Source: Mariaggregatimicrobium sp964498785
GTDB taxonomy: Bacteria > Zhuqueibacterota > Zhuqueibacteria > Thermofontimicrobiales > Thiofontviventaceae
DNA length: 25,282 nt
Direction of reading: 5' to 3'
Assembly (NCBI GenBank): GCA_964498785.1
Contig: CAZCJL010000104.1
Span: forward strand, 1-25,282
Shown here in pieces: positions 19,901-25,282 of this stretch. Made by a program: the position numbers and the translations under genes. The notes beneath the pieces are model-generated. The model was not told the origin of the DNA. It searched no databases and saw only the letters and a program-made list of their open reading frames with translations. Positions within the stretch are counted from its first letter, which is position 1, and each line of letters opens with the position of its first letter.

Positions 19901-20126
19901 ATTTAAATTTCCAGGTTCCGTTCAGAGAGCGATAAAAGGGAGATGCCGTTCGATCTCCGTACAACGCAGCCTGTTCATTTTTATGAGGAATTAAGGTGGC
20001 ATGACCGGGTTCTTTATTCAGACCGAATATTTTTTCATTCTCCCAGTCAAAATTTTGTTTTGTGCAATTAGCAGTAAACGAGAGGACAAGTAGAAAGATA
20101 CAGGAAATCAATTGAGTTTTTATCAT
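16944..20126 (-). CDS. GH2 beta-galactosidase (LacZ-type), exported
   Basis: A 1060-residue enzyme of typical LacZ length and layout. Residues 1-21 are a leader ending in TANC, so it may be a lipoprotein (Cys21), with Asn at -1. Sugar-binding domain: about 45-235 (LNGTWKFKWFKKPGDAN, WRLSGIYRDVYL). Immunoglobulin-like domain: 236-350. TIM barrel: 351-630 (KGVNRHEHDPDNG, RTSHYPNDPRWYELCDEYG). The acid/base is E476 (WSLGNEAGYG) and the nucleophile E544 (IICEYAHAMGN). The C-terminal LacZ small-domain region is about 755-1045 (LPNFWRAPTDNDAGG, WYGRGPHESYWDR). The expected reaction is removal of terminal beta-galactose; other GH2 specificities remain possible. It is first in the locus, with AGGG six bases before the ATG, and overlaps the GH30 start by four bases. 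Confidence 0.9.
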   Translation of the reverse strand: MIKTQLISCIFLLVLSFTANCTKQNFDWENEKIFGLNKEPGHATLIPHKNEQAALYGDRTASPFYRSLNGTWKFKWFKKPGDANINFYDVKFDDADWDTIAVPGSWQLQGYDIPIYTNILYPFRPVDPPHIPHDNNPVGCYKQQFKIPSDWNDRQIFLHFEGVKSAFYVWINGQEVGYSQGSATPAEFNITSFLKPGVNSIAAKVFRWSDGSYLEDQDAWRLSGIYRDVYLFSTPPLHIRDFMVRTELDQTYQNADLTVMAEIQNFDSSRYENYKLECALFDNKNQAVLPPAEHEFTIHEREKTSINMSMTVANPLKWTAETPHLYTLVLQLKDNAGNVIEIESAKIGFREVEIKNGQLLVNGKAITVKGVNRHEHDPDNGRTISEEMMIKDIKLMKQFNINAVRTSHYPNDPRWYELCDEYGIYLIDETNIETHELWSKFTKDPRWKAAFIDRAQRMVVRDKNHPSVIIWSLGNEAGYGPNHDAMAEWIRRYDPTRPIHYEATDPGYSGEPSHFDIIANMYPSVEKMIELTESNPDRPVIICEYAHAMGNSVGNLQDYWDAIEKYPRLQGAFIWDWVDQGLRQYTEDGEEWYAYGGDFGEELTDSNFCINGVVFPDRTPQPELYEVKKVYQSIKVTPVDLLEGTYKIHNAYDFMNLSVAQIHWEITANGKIIQNGNLGSYSIPAGTSRIITIPYQKFTAEPGTEYWIDISFRLAEPTRWAQANHELAWYQFQLPRNNSTVKSLKIDDISPLKLEQTTDNFLISGKEFSIRFDRKLGTIASFLYEGHQLLNQGPLPNFWRAPTDNDAGGEERSFKYRWQKAGLNKLKTIVKKVDAHQIQPQVIRINVEFELQGATGKIQHICIYTIYGAGDILLDNQIKVDANLPPLPKVGLSMQLPQEFENLTWYGRGPHESYWDRKSGARVSIYQGTVAEQYVPYIYPQENGNKSDVRWASIMNANDVGLLAIGMPLLNVSAHHYTLKNLTTARHTHEIRKSDHITWNLDYQLMGLGGDDSWNPRTHEEYLLNSDSYQYQLRLCPVSSKIDTDEKIHTNLPLIETGDE

Positions 20127-20368
20127 TCTTTACCCTATTCGATTTAATTAAAACAGCTGAGTTTTTACATGAGTGCGTCATTGTGGTGTGGATTTTTTAG
20201 TATTGTATTTTTAAACTAAACATTTCATAAAAAGATTTCAAGTTTTTAACGGTTTGAAACAGTTAACAATTTGTTATGGCGTTTATTTCAGGGCATAAAA
20301 ATGAATTATTACTCGGATGATAACGAAATACTTGATTTTATTTTATAAAATTGTTAACTTAAAAAAAC
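20127..20368. promoter_or_regulatory. Divergent promoter region with inverted GTTAACAA sites
   Basis: This 242-bp AT-rich gap drives the GH2-led locus to the left and the regulator to the right. An 11-bp word, GTTAACAATTT at 20262-20272, recurs inverted as AAATTGTTAAC at 20348-20358, 10 bases before the regulator ATG; each contains the palindrome GTTAAC. This spacing suits an autoregulated or looping operator. A weak plus-strand promoter, TTGTTA (20271-20276) with a 17-base gap to CATAAA, overlaps the first site. I find no convincing -10/-35 pair for the leftward genes. Confidence 0.5.
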
Positions 20369-21652
20369 ATGTTAAAATGGAAGGAAGATATTTTGAACGA
20401 TAAAAATTCCCTTCAATTGGCCTTAACAAAAATATTGGAAACTGATTTTTTTCAGGAACGAGAACTCTACAGAAAACTTCTCAACTATCTCGTTGATGCT
20501 TCATTGCAGGGTATTACTCCCAAAGAAGTGACTATTGCTCATGAAGTGTTTAACAAAGGGCCGGATTTTAATGCTGCGGAGGATACCACCGTACGTGTTC
20601 ACATGCACAACCTTCGGAAAAAACTCGATCACTATTATCAACATGAAGGGAAAACAGAGTGCATCAGAATTGTAATTCCCAAAGGGCATTATCGCGTTAA
20701 AGTTGTCGAAAAAAGTGCAACTGATAAAAAAACAACATCAGCCAACATAAATAGAATTAATGTAATTTGGGCGACATTGTTGTTCATTGCCCTTATTTAT
20801 ATTCTTGTTGATAAATTTTATATCGGGCACAAAAAACAAGGTTTTTCATTCATTGAATCCAATGATCCGGTGTGGGGACATTTTTTTTCCAATGCTTATC
20901 CGGCCGCCGTGGTAATTGGTGATTTTCTGGTTTTCCATGAATACAGTCCGGACCTGAATCGGTCGCGGCGTATTCAGGATTATGAGATTAATACCAAAGA
21001 TGTATTGAATTCATATATTCAATCCCATCCGGAAAATAATCCTGAAAATTGGATTTTGGGAGAACTGCCGCATAACAGCCTCACGAACCTCGTGGATATT
21101 CAACCCGTATTTTTATCATTCAAACAGAATTTTGAAATTAATTATACCACTGAAATTGATATCGATTTCATTAAAAACAGAAATATAGTTTATATTGGAG
21201 AGTTCAAGAATTTGCGCGCACTTTCGGATTTAATTTCCGTACTTCCGATTAATTATGAAACGCTGCCGTGGTGGCATGGTACAATCAGTTTCAATACGGG
21301 GGATTCCGTCGTCACACTGCAAACATCCCATGATTGGGGAGTGAGCCGCTACGTTGTGGACCTGGCGCTTGTTTCCAAATTGCCCGGACAAAATAACGAA
21401 AATTATATTATCATTGCCGGATTTGGCTACAACTCACAAGTCAAGGCCGTTGAAATGTTAAGTCACAAAGCGTCTTTAAAATTACTTGAAGAACGAATAA
21501 AAGAGATTCACGGCCATATTCCCCCCTATTTCATCATTGTACTGGAAGTAACCGGATTCGACCGGGCCAGCACGAATGCGAATATTAAATTTTTCCATGA
21601 AGTTCAGGAAGATTATTACCAGAAATACCAGTACCCGACGATACAGGATTAA
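20369..21652 (+). CDS. Membrane-anchored winged-helix one-component regulator with extracytoplasmic sensor-like domain
   Basis: A 427-residue protein divergent from the polysaccharide locus. Residues about 13-112 match the N-terminal winged-helix-like domain common in Acidobacteria-type regulators: YRKLLNYLVDASLQG, TIAHEVFNKGPDFNAAEDTT, VRVHMHNLRKKLDHYYQHEG and RIVIPKGHYRV. One transmembrane helix lies at about 131-148 (INVIWATLLFIALIYILV). Residues 155-427 form an extracytoplasmic domain I cannot name (PAAVVIGDFLVFHEYS, NIVYIGEFKNLRALSDLI, NYIIIAGFGYNSQVKAVEML). The layout is that of CadC/ToxR-like regulators, which bind DNA while anchored in the inner membrane. An alternative start, TTG at 20393, has the better ribosome site (GGAAGGAAG at 20379-20387); the ATG at 20369 has none. 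Likely role: sensing a breakdown product and switching on the adjoining locus. Confidence 0.75.
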   Translation: MLKWKEDILNDKNSLQLALTKILETDFFQERELYRKLLNYLVDASLQGITPKEVTIAHEVFNKGPDFNAAEDTTVRVHMHNLRKKLDHYYQHEGKTECIRIVIPKGHYRVKVVEKSATDKKTTSANINRINVIWATLLFIALIYILVDKFYIGHKKQGFSFIESNDPVWGHFFSNAYPAAVVIGDFLVFHEYSPDLNRSRRIQDYEINTKDVLNSYIQSHPENNPENWILGELPHNSLTNLVDIQPVFLSFKQNFEINYTTEIDIDFIKNRNIVYIGEFKNLRALSDLISVLPINYETLPWWHGTISFNTGDSVVTLQTSHDWGVSRYVVDLALVSKLPGQNNENYIIIAGFGYNSQVKAVEMLSHKASLKLLEERIKEIHGHIPPYFIIVLEVTGFDRASTNANIKFFHEVQEDYYQKYQYPTIQD

Positions 21653-21991
21653 TCATATAGCTTTATTTGGCTGGTGGTATGGCAGATTTGCAAACGTTTT
21701 CAAAATCAATAAATTGCAGTTGATTCAAAAAGTCAAAATGAATCGGATTTGATATTGACCCGTTGTCAATCATGATTTCTAAGGTAAAAACAGGGCCATA
21801 AACCAGAATGAGTTAATACCTAAATTTCTAAAACGAATCGTCTGAATTTGCTGTTACATATTTATTTTTTTATAATTAAATCATAACCGCAGATTTCACA
21901 GATGACACAGATTTTGTATCTGCGAAATCTGTGTCATCTGTGGTTTAAGAAAAAATGAAACGCTGATTCCATCTGATCTGATGATCAGCGT
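21653..21991. other. Intergenic region between convergent genes
   Basis: These 339 bases separate the regulator stop from the ATPase stop. Up to about 21880 I see nothing coding, only AT-rich sequence and a weak 6-bp inverted repeat (ATTGAC at 21754-21759, GTCAAT at 21765-21770). The rest holds the long inverted repeat listed separately. No U-tract terminator is evident for either gene. Confidence 0.5.
21897..21942. repeat. 18-bp perfect inverted repeat of a dispersed intergenic type
   Basis: CACAGATGACACAGATTT at 21897-21914 is perfectly complementary to 21925-21942, with a 10-base loop. Flanking bases add partial symmetry (AACCGCAGATTT on the left, GTGGTTT on the right), and CGCAGATTT/CACAGATGACACAGATTT form internal near-repeats. 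From memory, CACAGAT-word repeats of this sort are dispersed in intergenic DNA of many FCB and deltaproteobacterial genomes. Lying between two convergent genes, it could also act as a two-way transcript end. Confidence 0.75.
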
Positions 21992-23239
21992 TCATCGATT
22001 CCTGATTTCTCGCTGAATGTCAACGATCTCGTCACGAGTCATTCCGGTATCGATCCCTTCCACATCGAGTGCCGACTCTTCCAAAAGGGATAACTTTTCC
22101 ACTGAATCAATCAAAAATCGTTTTTTCGCCGGGTAGGATTCAAACAGCTCTTTTTGTTTTTCATTCAATTCTGCATAATACTTGGATTCAATTAAAATCT
22201 GGTCGTCCGTATAAAAATCTATTTCAATTCCATTTTCATATAAATAGTACAATACTTTCTTGTCTTTTAGTTCGATATAAATATAGTTTTCAAAATAGCT
22301 TCCAATATCCCGGTTACCGATAAACAGATACTTTATCCCTAAATCCGAAGCATAAATTTTTTTGGCAGACAGCAATTTTTGATTCGTTTTTCCCCAGCGT
22401 GGCAGCAGATAAATGAGATAGGTCGATTCAAAGTAGTTCAAATATCGCTTGGACGTATCAGGCGAAATCTCTAATATTTTGCCAATCTTGTTAATGCTGA
22501 ACTGCTTCCCACTCCTTTCCATCAAAAGCGTGAAATAGTCTCTGAGTATTTGATGGTTTTTCAATCCATGAAAAGCGGTGATATCTTTTTGAATGATATC
22601 ATCAACCAGGCTCATAAGATATTCCCGGCTCGGATTTAACACATTCTCCGGCAATCCGCCAGTTTGGATGTAATCCAGGAAATATGATTTGTATAATTGA
22701 TTGTCCCGCCTTTTAATCTCGATATTCTTGAAATAGAGAAATTCGTTTAAATCCAGGGGTTTTATATCAAGTGTGATAGCCCGACCGGTTAACCGTGCTT
22801 TCTTATCCCGCAGCTTTGATGCGGATGAAGAAGCGACAAATATTTTTGCATTTTGAGAATCATAGATGTTTTTTAATTGAATCTGAAAATCATCCTTATA
22901 CGTGACCTCATCAAAAAAAAGATAAATTTTTTCTTCGACTTTGATCTTGTGGATTCTTCGGAATTCATTAACAATTTCCAAAATACTATTCTTTTGGATC
23001 AAGTAGTCGTCAAGACTGATGTAGAAAATATGATTCGCTTCCACATGTTGCAGGAGTTCACTAATGATCAATTTCATCAGACTGGTTTTGCCAACCCGAC
23101 GGAGTCCGGTTAGAATGATAATATGCTTATAATTTAGGTATCTTCGTAAATCCTGCAGATACTTTTCTCTGGGCTTCAGTCCCTCTACAGGAGTAGCGCC
23201 CTCCCACCAGGGATTGTATTGATAAAATAAGTCATCCAT
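21992..23239 (-). CDS. AAA-type ATPase with C-terminal DUF4143 region
   Basis: A 415-residue protein of the large AAA_14/DUF4143 family. Walker A is GLRRVGKTS (45-53), Walker B is IYLFFDE (105-111), and an ASSSAS sensor segment lies at 136-141. Residues about 240-285 look like a winged helix (FSINKIGKILEISPDTSKRYLNYFE). A PD-(D/E)xK nuclease-like pattern follows: GIEIDF at 337-342 and ILIESKYY at 348-355. This is the usual order for the family. Its cellular role is poorly defined; members turn up as accessory, often transferred genes, and toxin-antitoxin or defence roles have been suggested. All key motifs appear intact. There is no ribosome site, and the promoter places the transcript start at or next to the ATG. 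It is not obviously linked to the polysaccharide locus. Confidence 0.85.
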   Translation of the reverse strand: MDDLFYQYNPWWEGATPVEGLKPREKYLQDLRRYLNYKHIIILTGLRRVGKTSLMKLIISELLQHVEANHIFYISLDDYLIQKNSILEIVNEFRRIHKIKVEEKIYLFFDEVTYKDDFQIQLKNIYDSQNAKIFVASSSASKLRDKKARLTGRAITLDIKPLDLNEFLYFKNIEIKRRDNQLYKSYFLDYIQTGGLPENVLNPSREYLMSLVDDIIQKDITAFHGLKNHQILRDYFTLLMERSGKQFSINKIGKILEISPDTSKRYLNYFESTYLIYLLPRWGKTNQKLLSAKKIYASDLGIKYLFIGNRDIGSYFENYIYIELKDKKVLYYLYENGIEIDFYTDDQILIESKYYAELNEKQKELFESYPAKKRFLIDSVEKLSLLEESALDVEGIDTGMTRDEIVDIQREIRNR

Positions 23240-23245
23240 GGCACT

Positions 23246-23301
23246 AATATACGATACTATAGTTAAAAAGTCAACTATTATATTCGATTGTATCGTATAT
23301 T
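23246..23301 (-). promoter_or_regulatory. Sigma-70-like promoter inside nested inverted repeats, upstream of the ATPase
   Basis: On the minus strand, TTGACT (23269-23274) and TATATT (23246-23251) are separated by exactly 17 bases, each one mismatch from consensus. Only six bases lie between the -10 box and the ATG at 23239, implying a leaderless or nearly leaderless mRNA. A 12-bp perfect inverted repeat (AATATACGATAC at 23246-23257, GTATCGTATATT at 23290-23301) brackets the promoter, with one arm covering the -10 box. A second, inner repeat pairs ATAGTT (23259-23264) with AACTAT (23273-23278). This is a plausible operator for tight control. Confidence 0.6.
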
Positions 23302-23477
23302 TTTGGAGTATTGCTTGTTATATGATGTACTATACGGCAAAGCTATAAATGAAAATTGCAGTCGAACTCTATACCGACTTCTCCCAACAGGGCTTTTAGA
23401 GATTTACGATAGTTGGGACTTGGTTGGTGGCGCCCCAAAATCTCAGCCATATAGAATATGCTATCTTCGCTTGGAAC

Positions 23478-25211
23478 TCATTCTAATAATATCATTTTTC
23501 TCATAGCTTTAAAGTTATTCATCCAGATTAAATATAAATAAACGCCGGAAGGTAAATCTTTACCATCAAAAATAACTTGATATTTTCCAGGAATATATTC
23601 TTTATTAACAAGGGTTGCCACTTCACGACCATTAATATCAAAAACTTTTAATATTACTTTGCATTTTTCTTTTATCTTGAAGGTTACAGTTGTTTTTGGA
23701 TTAAAAGGGTTTGGGTAATTTTGAAATAAAACAAATTCTTTTGGCATTTCTAATTCAATTGAAATAATGTTTGAATAAGAATGTGAACCATCTAAATATA
23801 TCTGTTTTAAGCGATATTTAAAATTTGCTTCATCCCGCGAAAAAGATAATACGTTATCGACGTATTCGTATTTGCCATTTTTATTATCGAAAATATATTT
23901 TATAAAGGATAATTTTTCCCAATTTTGCCCTTTATTTCTTTCAATCTCATACCCATAAACATTTGATTCTGTTTTTGCAATCCAAGTTAAGATTATTCCG
24001 TTGTCTACTTGGTTTGCAGAAAATATTGATAACTTAACTATTGTACTTAAATTATCTCTAACATTAATTTTATAATCACCTTCAGTAAGTCCACCATCTC
24101 GATAAACCTTGATAATATAATTTCCTGTATGAGTACAATTAAATTCATAAGAATTGCTGCCCCAATCTGAAGAGATTCGCTCCAAATTATGGTTTTCATT
24201 TTCAAAATAGAGAATAAATTCAACACCAGAACCGTTTTCCTCTGTTAAACTTATTGTATATGTATTGTTCTTTGAGGCTGTAAATCGAAAATAATCTTCA
24301 TCTTCTGAATATTCTATTTTGTTAAAATATTCTGTACCATCTGTCTTTAAAAGCGGAGCATTATACCATGTAGGATTGGGTTCATGATATTCATTCCAGG
24401 TTAACTGTGTATCGCCATTCCAATAGGCTGGTAAAACACGAATTGTATAATTACCATCTTCACGATTGCCGTCTCTATAAACTTTTATATAGTTTATCCC
24501 TGTCGCAGAACAAACATAATGAAATTGATTGCTTCCCCAGTCACTGCTTAAACGATTTTGTAAATGGTCATAAACGATAAATTCAACCCCAACTCCTGTT
24601 TCGTGTTCCAATCTAACCGTATAACCATAACCTTGAATTGCATTAAAACGTAAATAATCAATATCATCAGAAGCTTCAACAGAGTGGGTTTGATGAGTCA
24701 TTCCAACTTGAATTGGAGTTGCAGTTGAAAAGCTATTATTCGGTTCGTAGCTATTTGTTACGAGGATATAGTCAACTTTTTCTTCAGTATCAGCAAGTAT
24801 ACCATCACTTACGGTCAAATTAACTGTATATACACCAGCATCATTATATGACCAGGTTGGATTTTCCAATTCAGAATCAATGACACCATTATTATCGAAA
24901 TCCCATCTCCAGCTAATAATCGACGTATTTTTAGCCGTAGAAAGATTGTCATACTTTACTGTCAGTGGTGGCCGTCCAGATGTAGGACTTGCTTGAAAAT
25001 TGGCAGTTACCGTTGATATAGAAATAAGCTGTTCTAAATCCTCCTTTATCATATCAAATAGTTCAGGTAAAATATTTCTATCATCCTTCATGTGCAAATG
25101 ATCGTATCCTTTTAAGAGAGTATTTTTACCAAGATTTTCACGCAAAAACTGACCGCTATCCCGTGGAACCAAGCCATCATTGGGGAGATAATAAAATTTT
25201 TGCATAATCAC
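23478..25211 (-). CDS. PKD/PPC/T9SS protein starting with an alpha/beta-hydrolase tail (probably 5'-truncated)
   Basis: A 577-codon frame from a GTG at 25211 (ATG at 25205), with an in-frame TGA at 25236-25238. Residues 6-62 look like the end of an alpha/beta hydrolase: YYLPNDGLVP would carry the catalytic Asp (D12) and KGYDHLHM the catalytic His (H38). The nucleophile elbow that should precede them is absent, and there is no signal peptide although the rest is plainly extracellular. Residues 66-150 are a PKD domain (WRWDFDNNGVID). Two PPC-type repeats follow (about 154-260 and 272-385), each with DYxRF and SSDWGSN. A fibronectin-like part (395-485) precedes the sorting domain (496-577, NYPNPFNPKTTVTF). 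The gene is visibly more AT-rich than the polysaccharide locus. It is probably a disrupted lipase or esterase gene whose true start lies upstream. Confidence 0.65.
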   Translation of the reverse strand: MIMQKFYYLPNDGLVPRDSGQFLRENLGKNTLLKGYDHLHMKDDRNILPELFDMIKEDLEQLISISTVTANFQASPTSGRPPLTVKYDNLSTAKNTSIISWRWDFDNNGVIDSELENPTWSYNDAGVYTVNLTVSDGILADTEEKVDYILVTNSYEPNNSFSTATPIQVGMTHQTHSVEASDDIDYLRFNAIQGYGYTVRLEHETGVGVEFIVYDHLQNRLSSDWGSNQFHYVCSATGINYIKVYRDGNREDGNYTIRVLPAYWNGDTQLTWNEYHEPNPTWYNAPLLKTDGTEYFNKIEYSEDEDYFRFTASKNNTYTISLTEENGSGVEFILYFENENHNLERISSDWGSNSYEFNCTHTGNYIIKVYRDGGLTEGDYKINVRDNLSTIVKLSIFSANQVDNGIILTWIAKTESNVYGYEIERNKGQNWEKLSFIKYIFDNKNGKYEYVDNVLSFSRDEANFKYRLKQIYLDGSHSYSNIISIELEMPKEFVLFQNYPNPFNPKTTVTFKIKEKCKVILKVFDINGREVATLVNKEYIPGKYQVIFDGKDLPSGVYLYLIWMNNFKAMRKMILLE

Positions 25212-25282
25212 AGCTGCAAATAAGAGCTTCAGACATCACAGTAAATCCCAATTTATCTCAAGTAAAACTGTGCATCACCTTG

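Noticed and set aside
21754..21770. Small inverted repeat ATTGAC/GTCAAT after the regulator gene
   Set aside because: A six-base stem without a U-tract in AT-rich DNA is expected by chance and does not make a terminator.
23288..23506. Short plus-strand ORF of 72 codons between the ATPase and PKD genes
   Set aside because: No ribosome site or recognisable sequence, and its end overlaps the PKD/PPC gene on the other strand.

Overview
The window looks like a piece of a Calditrichota/KSB1-type genome (FCB group, Bacteroidota relatives); this is inferred. The evidence is four secreted proteins with C-terminal type IX secretion (T9SS) sorting domains, three of them with the typical Y-P-N-(Y/F)-P-N-P-F-N-like entry, a PorV/PorQ-type outer-membrane protein, and a TonB-dependent receptor with an N-terminal carboxypeptidase-like regulatory domain but no SusD gene beside it. 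Minus-strand genes dominate.

Layout. Bases 1-675 hold the interior of a minus-strand secreted-protein gene that leaves the window on the left and has lost its 5' part. It abuts, head to head near 630-675, the 3' part of a plus-strand metallo-beta-lactamase-fold gene ending at 981. Neither gene has its beginning, so this is a deletion/inversion scar or an assembly/amplification chimera.

From 20126 down to 987 runs one long minus-strand polysaccharide-use locus. In transcription order it holds a GH2 beta-galactosidase, a GH30 enzyme (start and stop overlapping), a multi-domain carbohydrate-binding secreted protein, a TonB-dependent receptor, a 1159-residue T9SS-secreted protein, a PorV/PorQ-family barrel, a SurA-like lipoprotein foldase, and a class-C-beta-lactamase-like serine hydrolase. 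The enzymes and binding protein would act on a beta-galactoside-containing glycan at or outside the outer membrane. The receptor would import the products. The 1159-residue protein may stand in for SusD. PorV and the foldase fit T9SS export and outer-membrane assembly. Two strong hairpins and a weak internal promoter candidate lie before the receptor gene and could adjust its expression.

A divergent plus-strand gene (20369-21652) encodes a membrane-anchored winged-helix regulator with an unassigned extracytoplasmic domain. It is the obvious candidate sensor for the locus. An inverted pair of 11-bp sites with a GTTAACAA core lies in the shared 242-bp promoter region.

The right end carries an intergenic inverted repeat (21897-21942), a DUF4143-type AAA ATPase with a clear promoter inside nested inverted repeats, and an AT-rich gene for a PKD/PPC/T9SS protein whose N-terminus is the tail of an alpha/beta hydrolase. 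No tRNA, rRNA, CRISPR array or transposase was seen.
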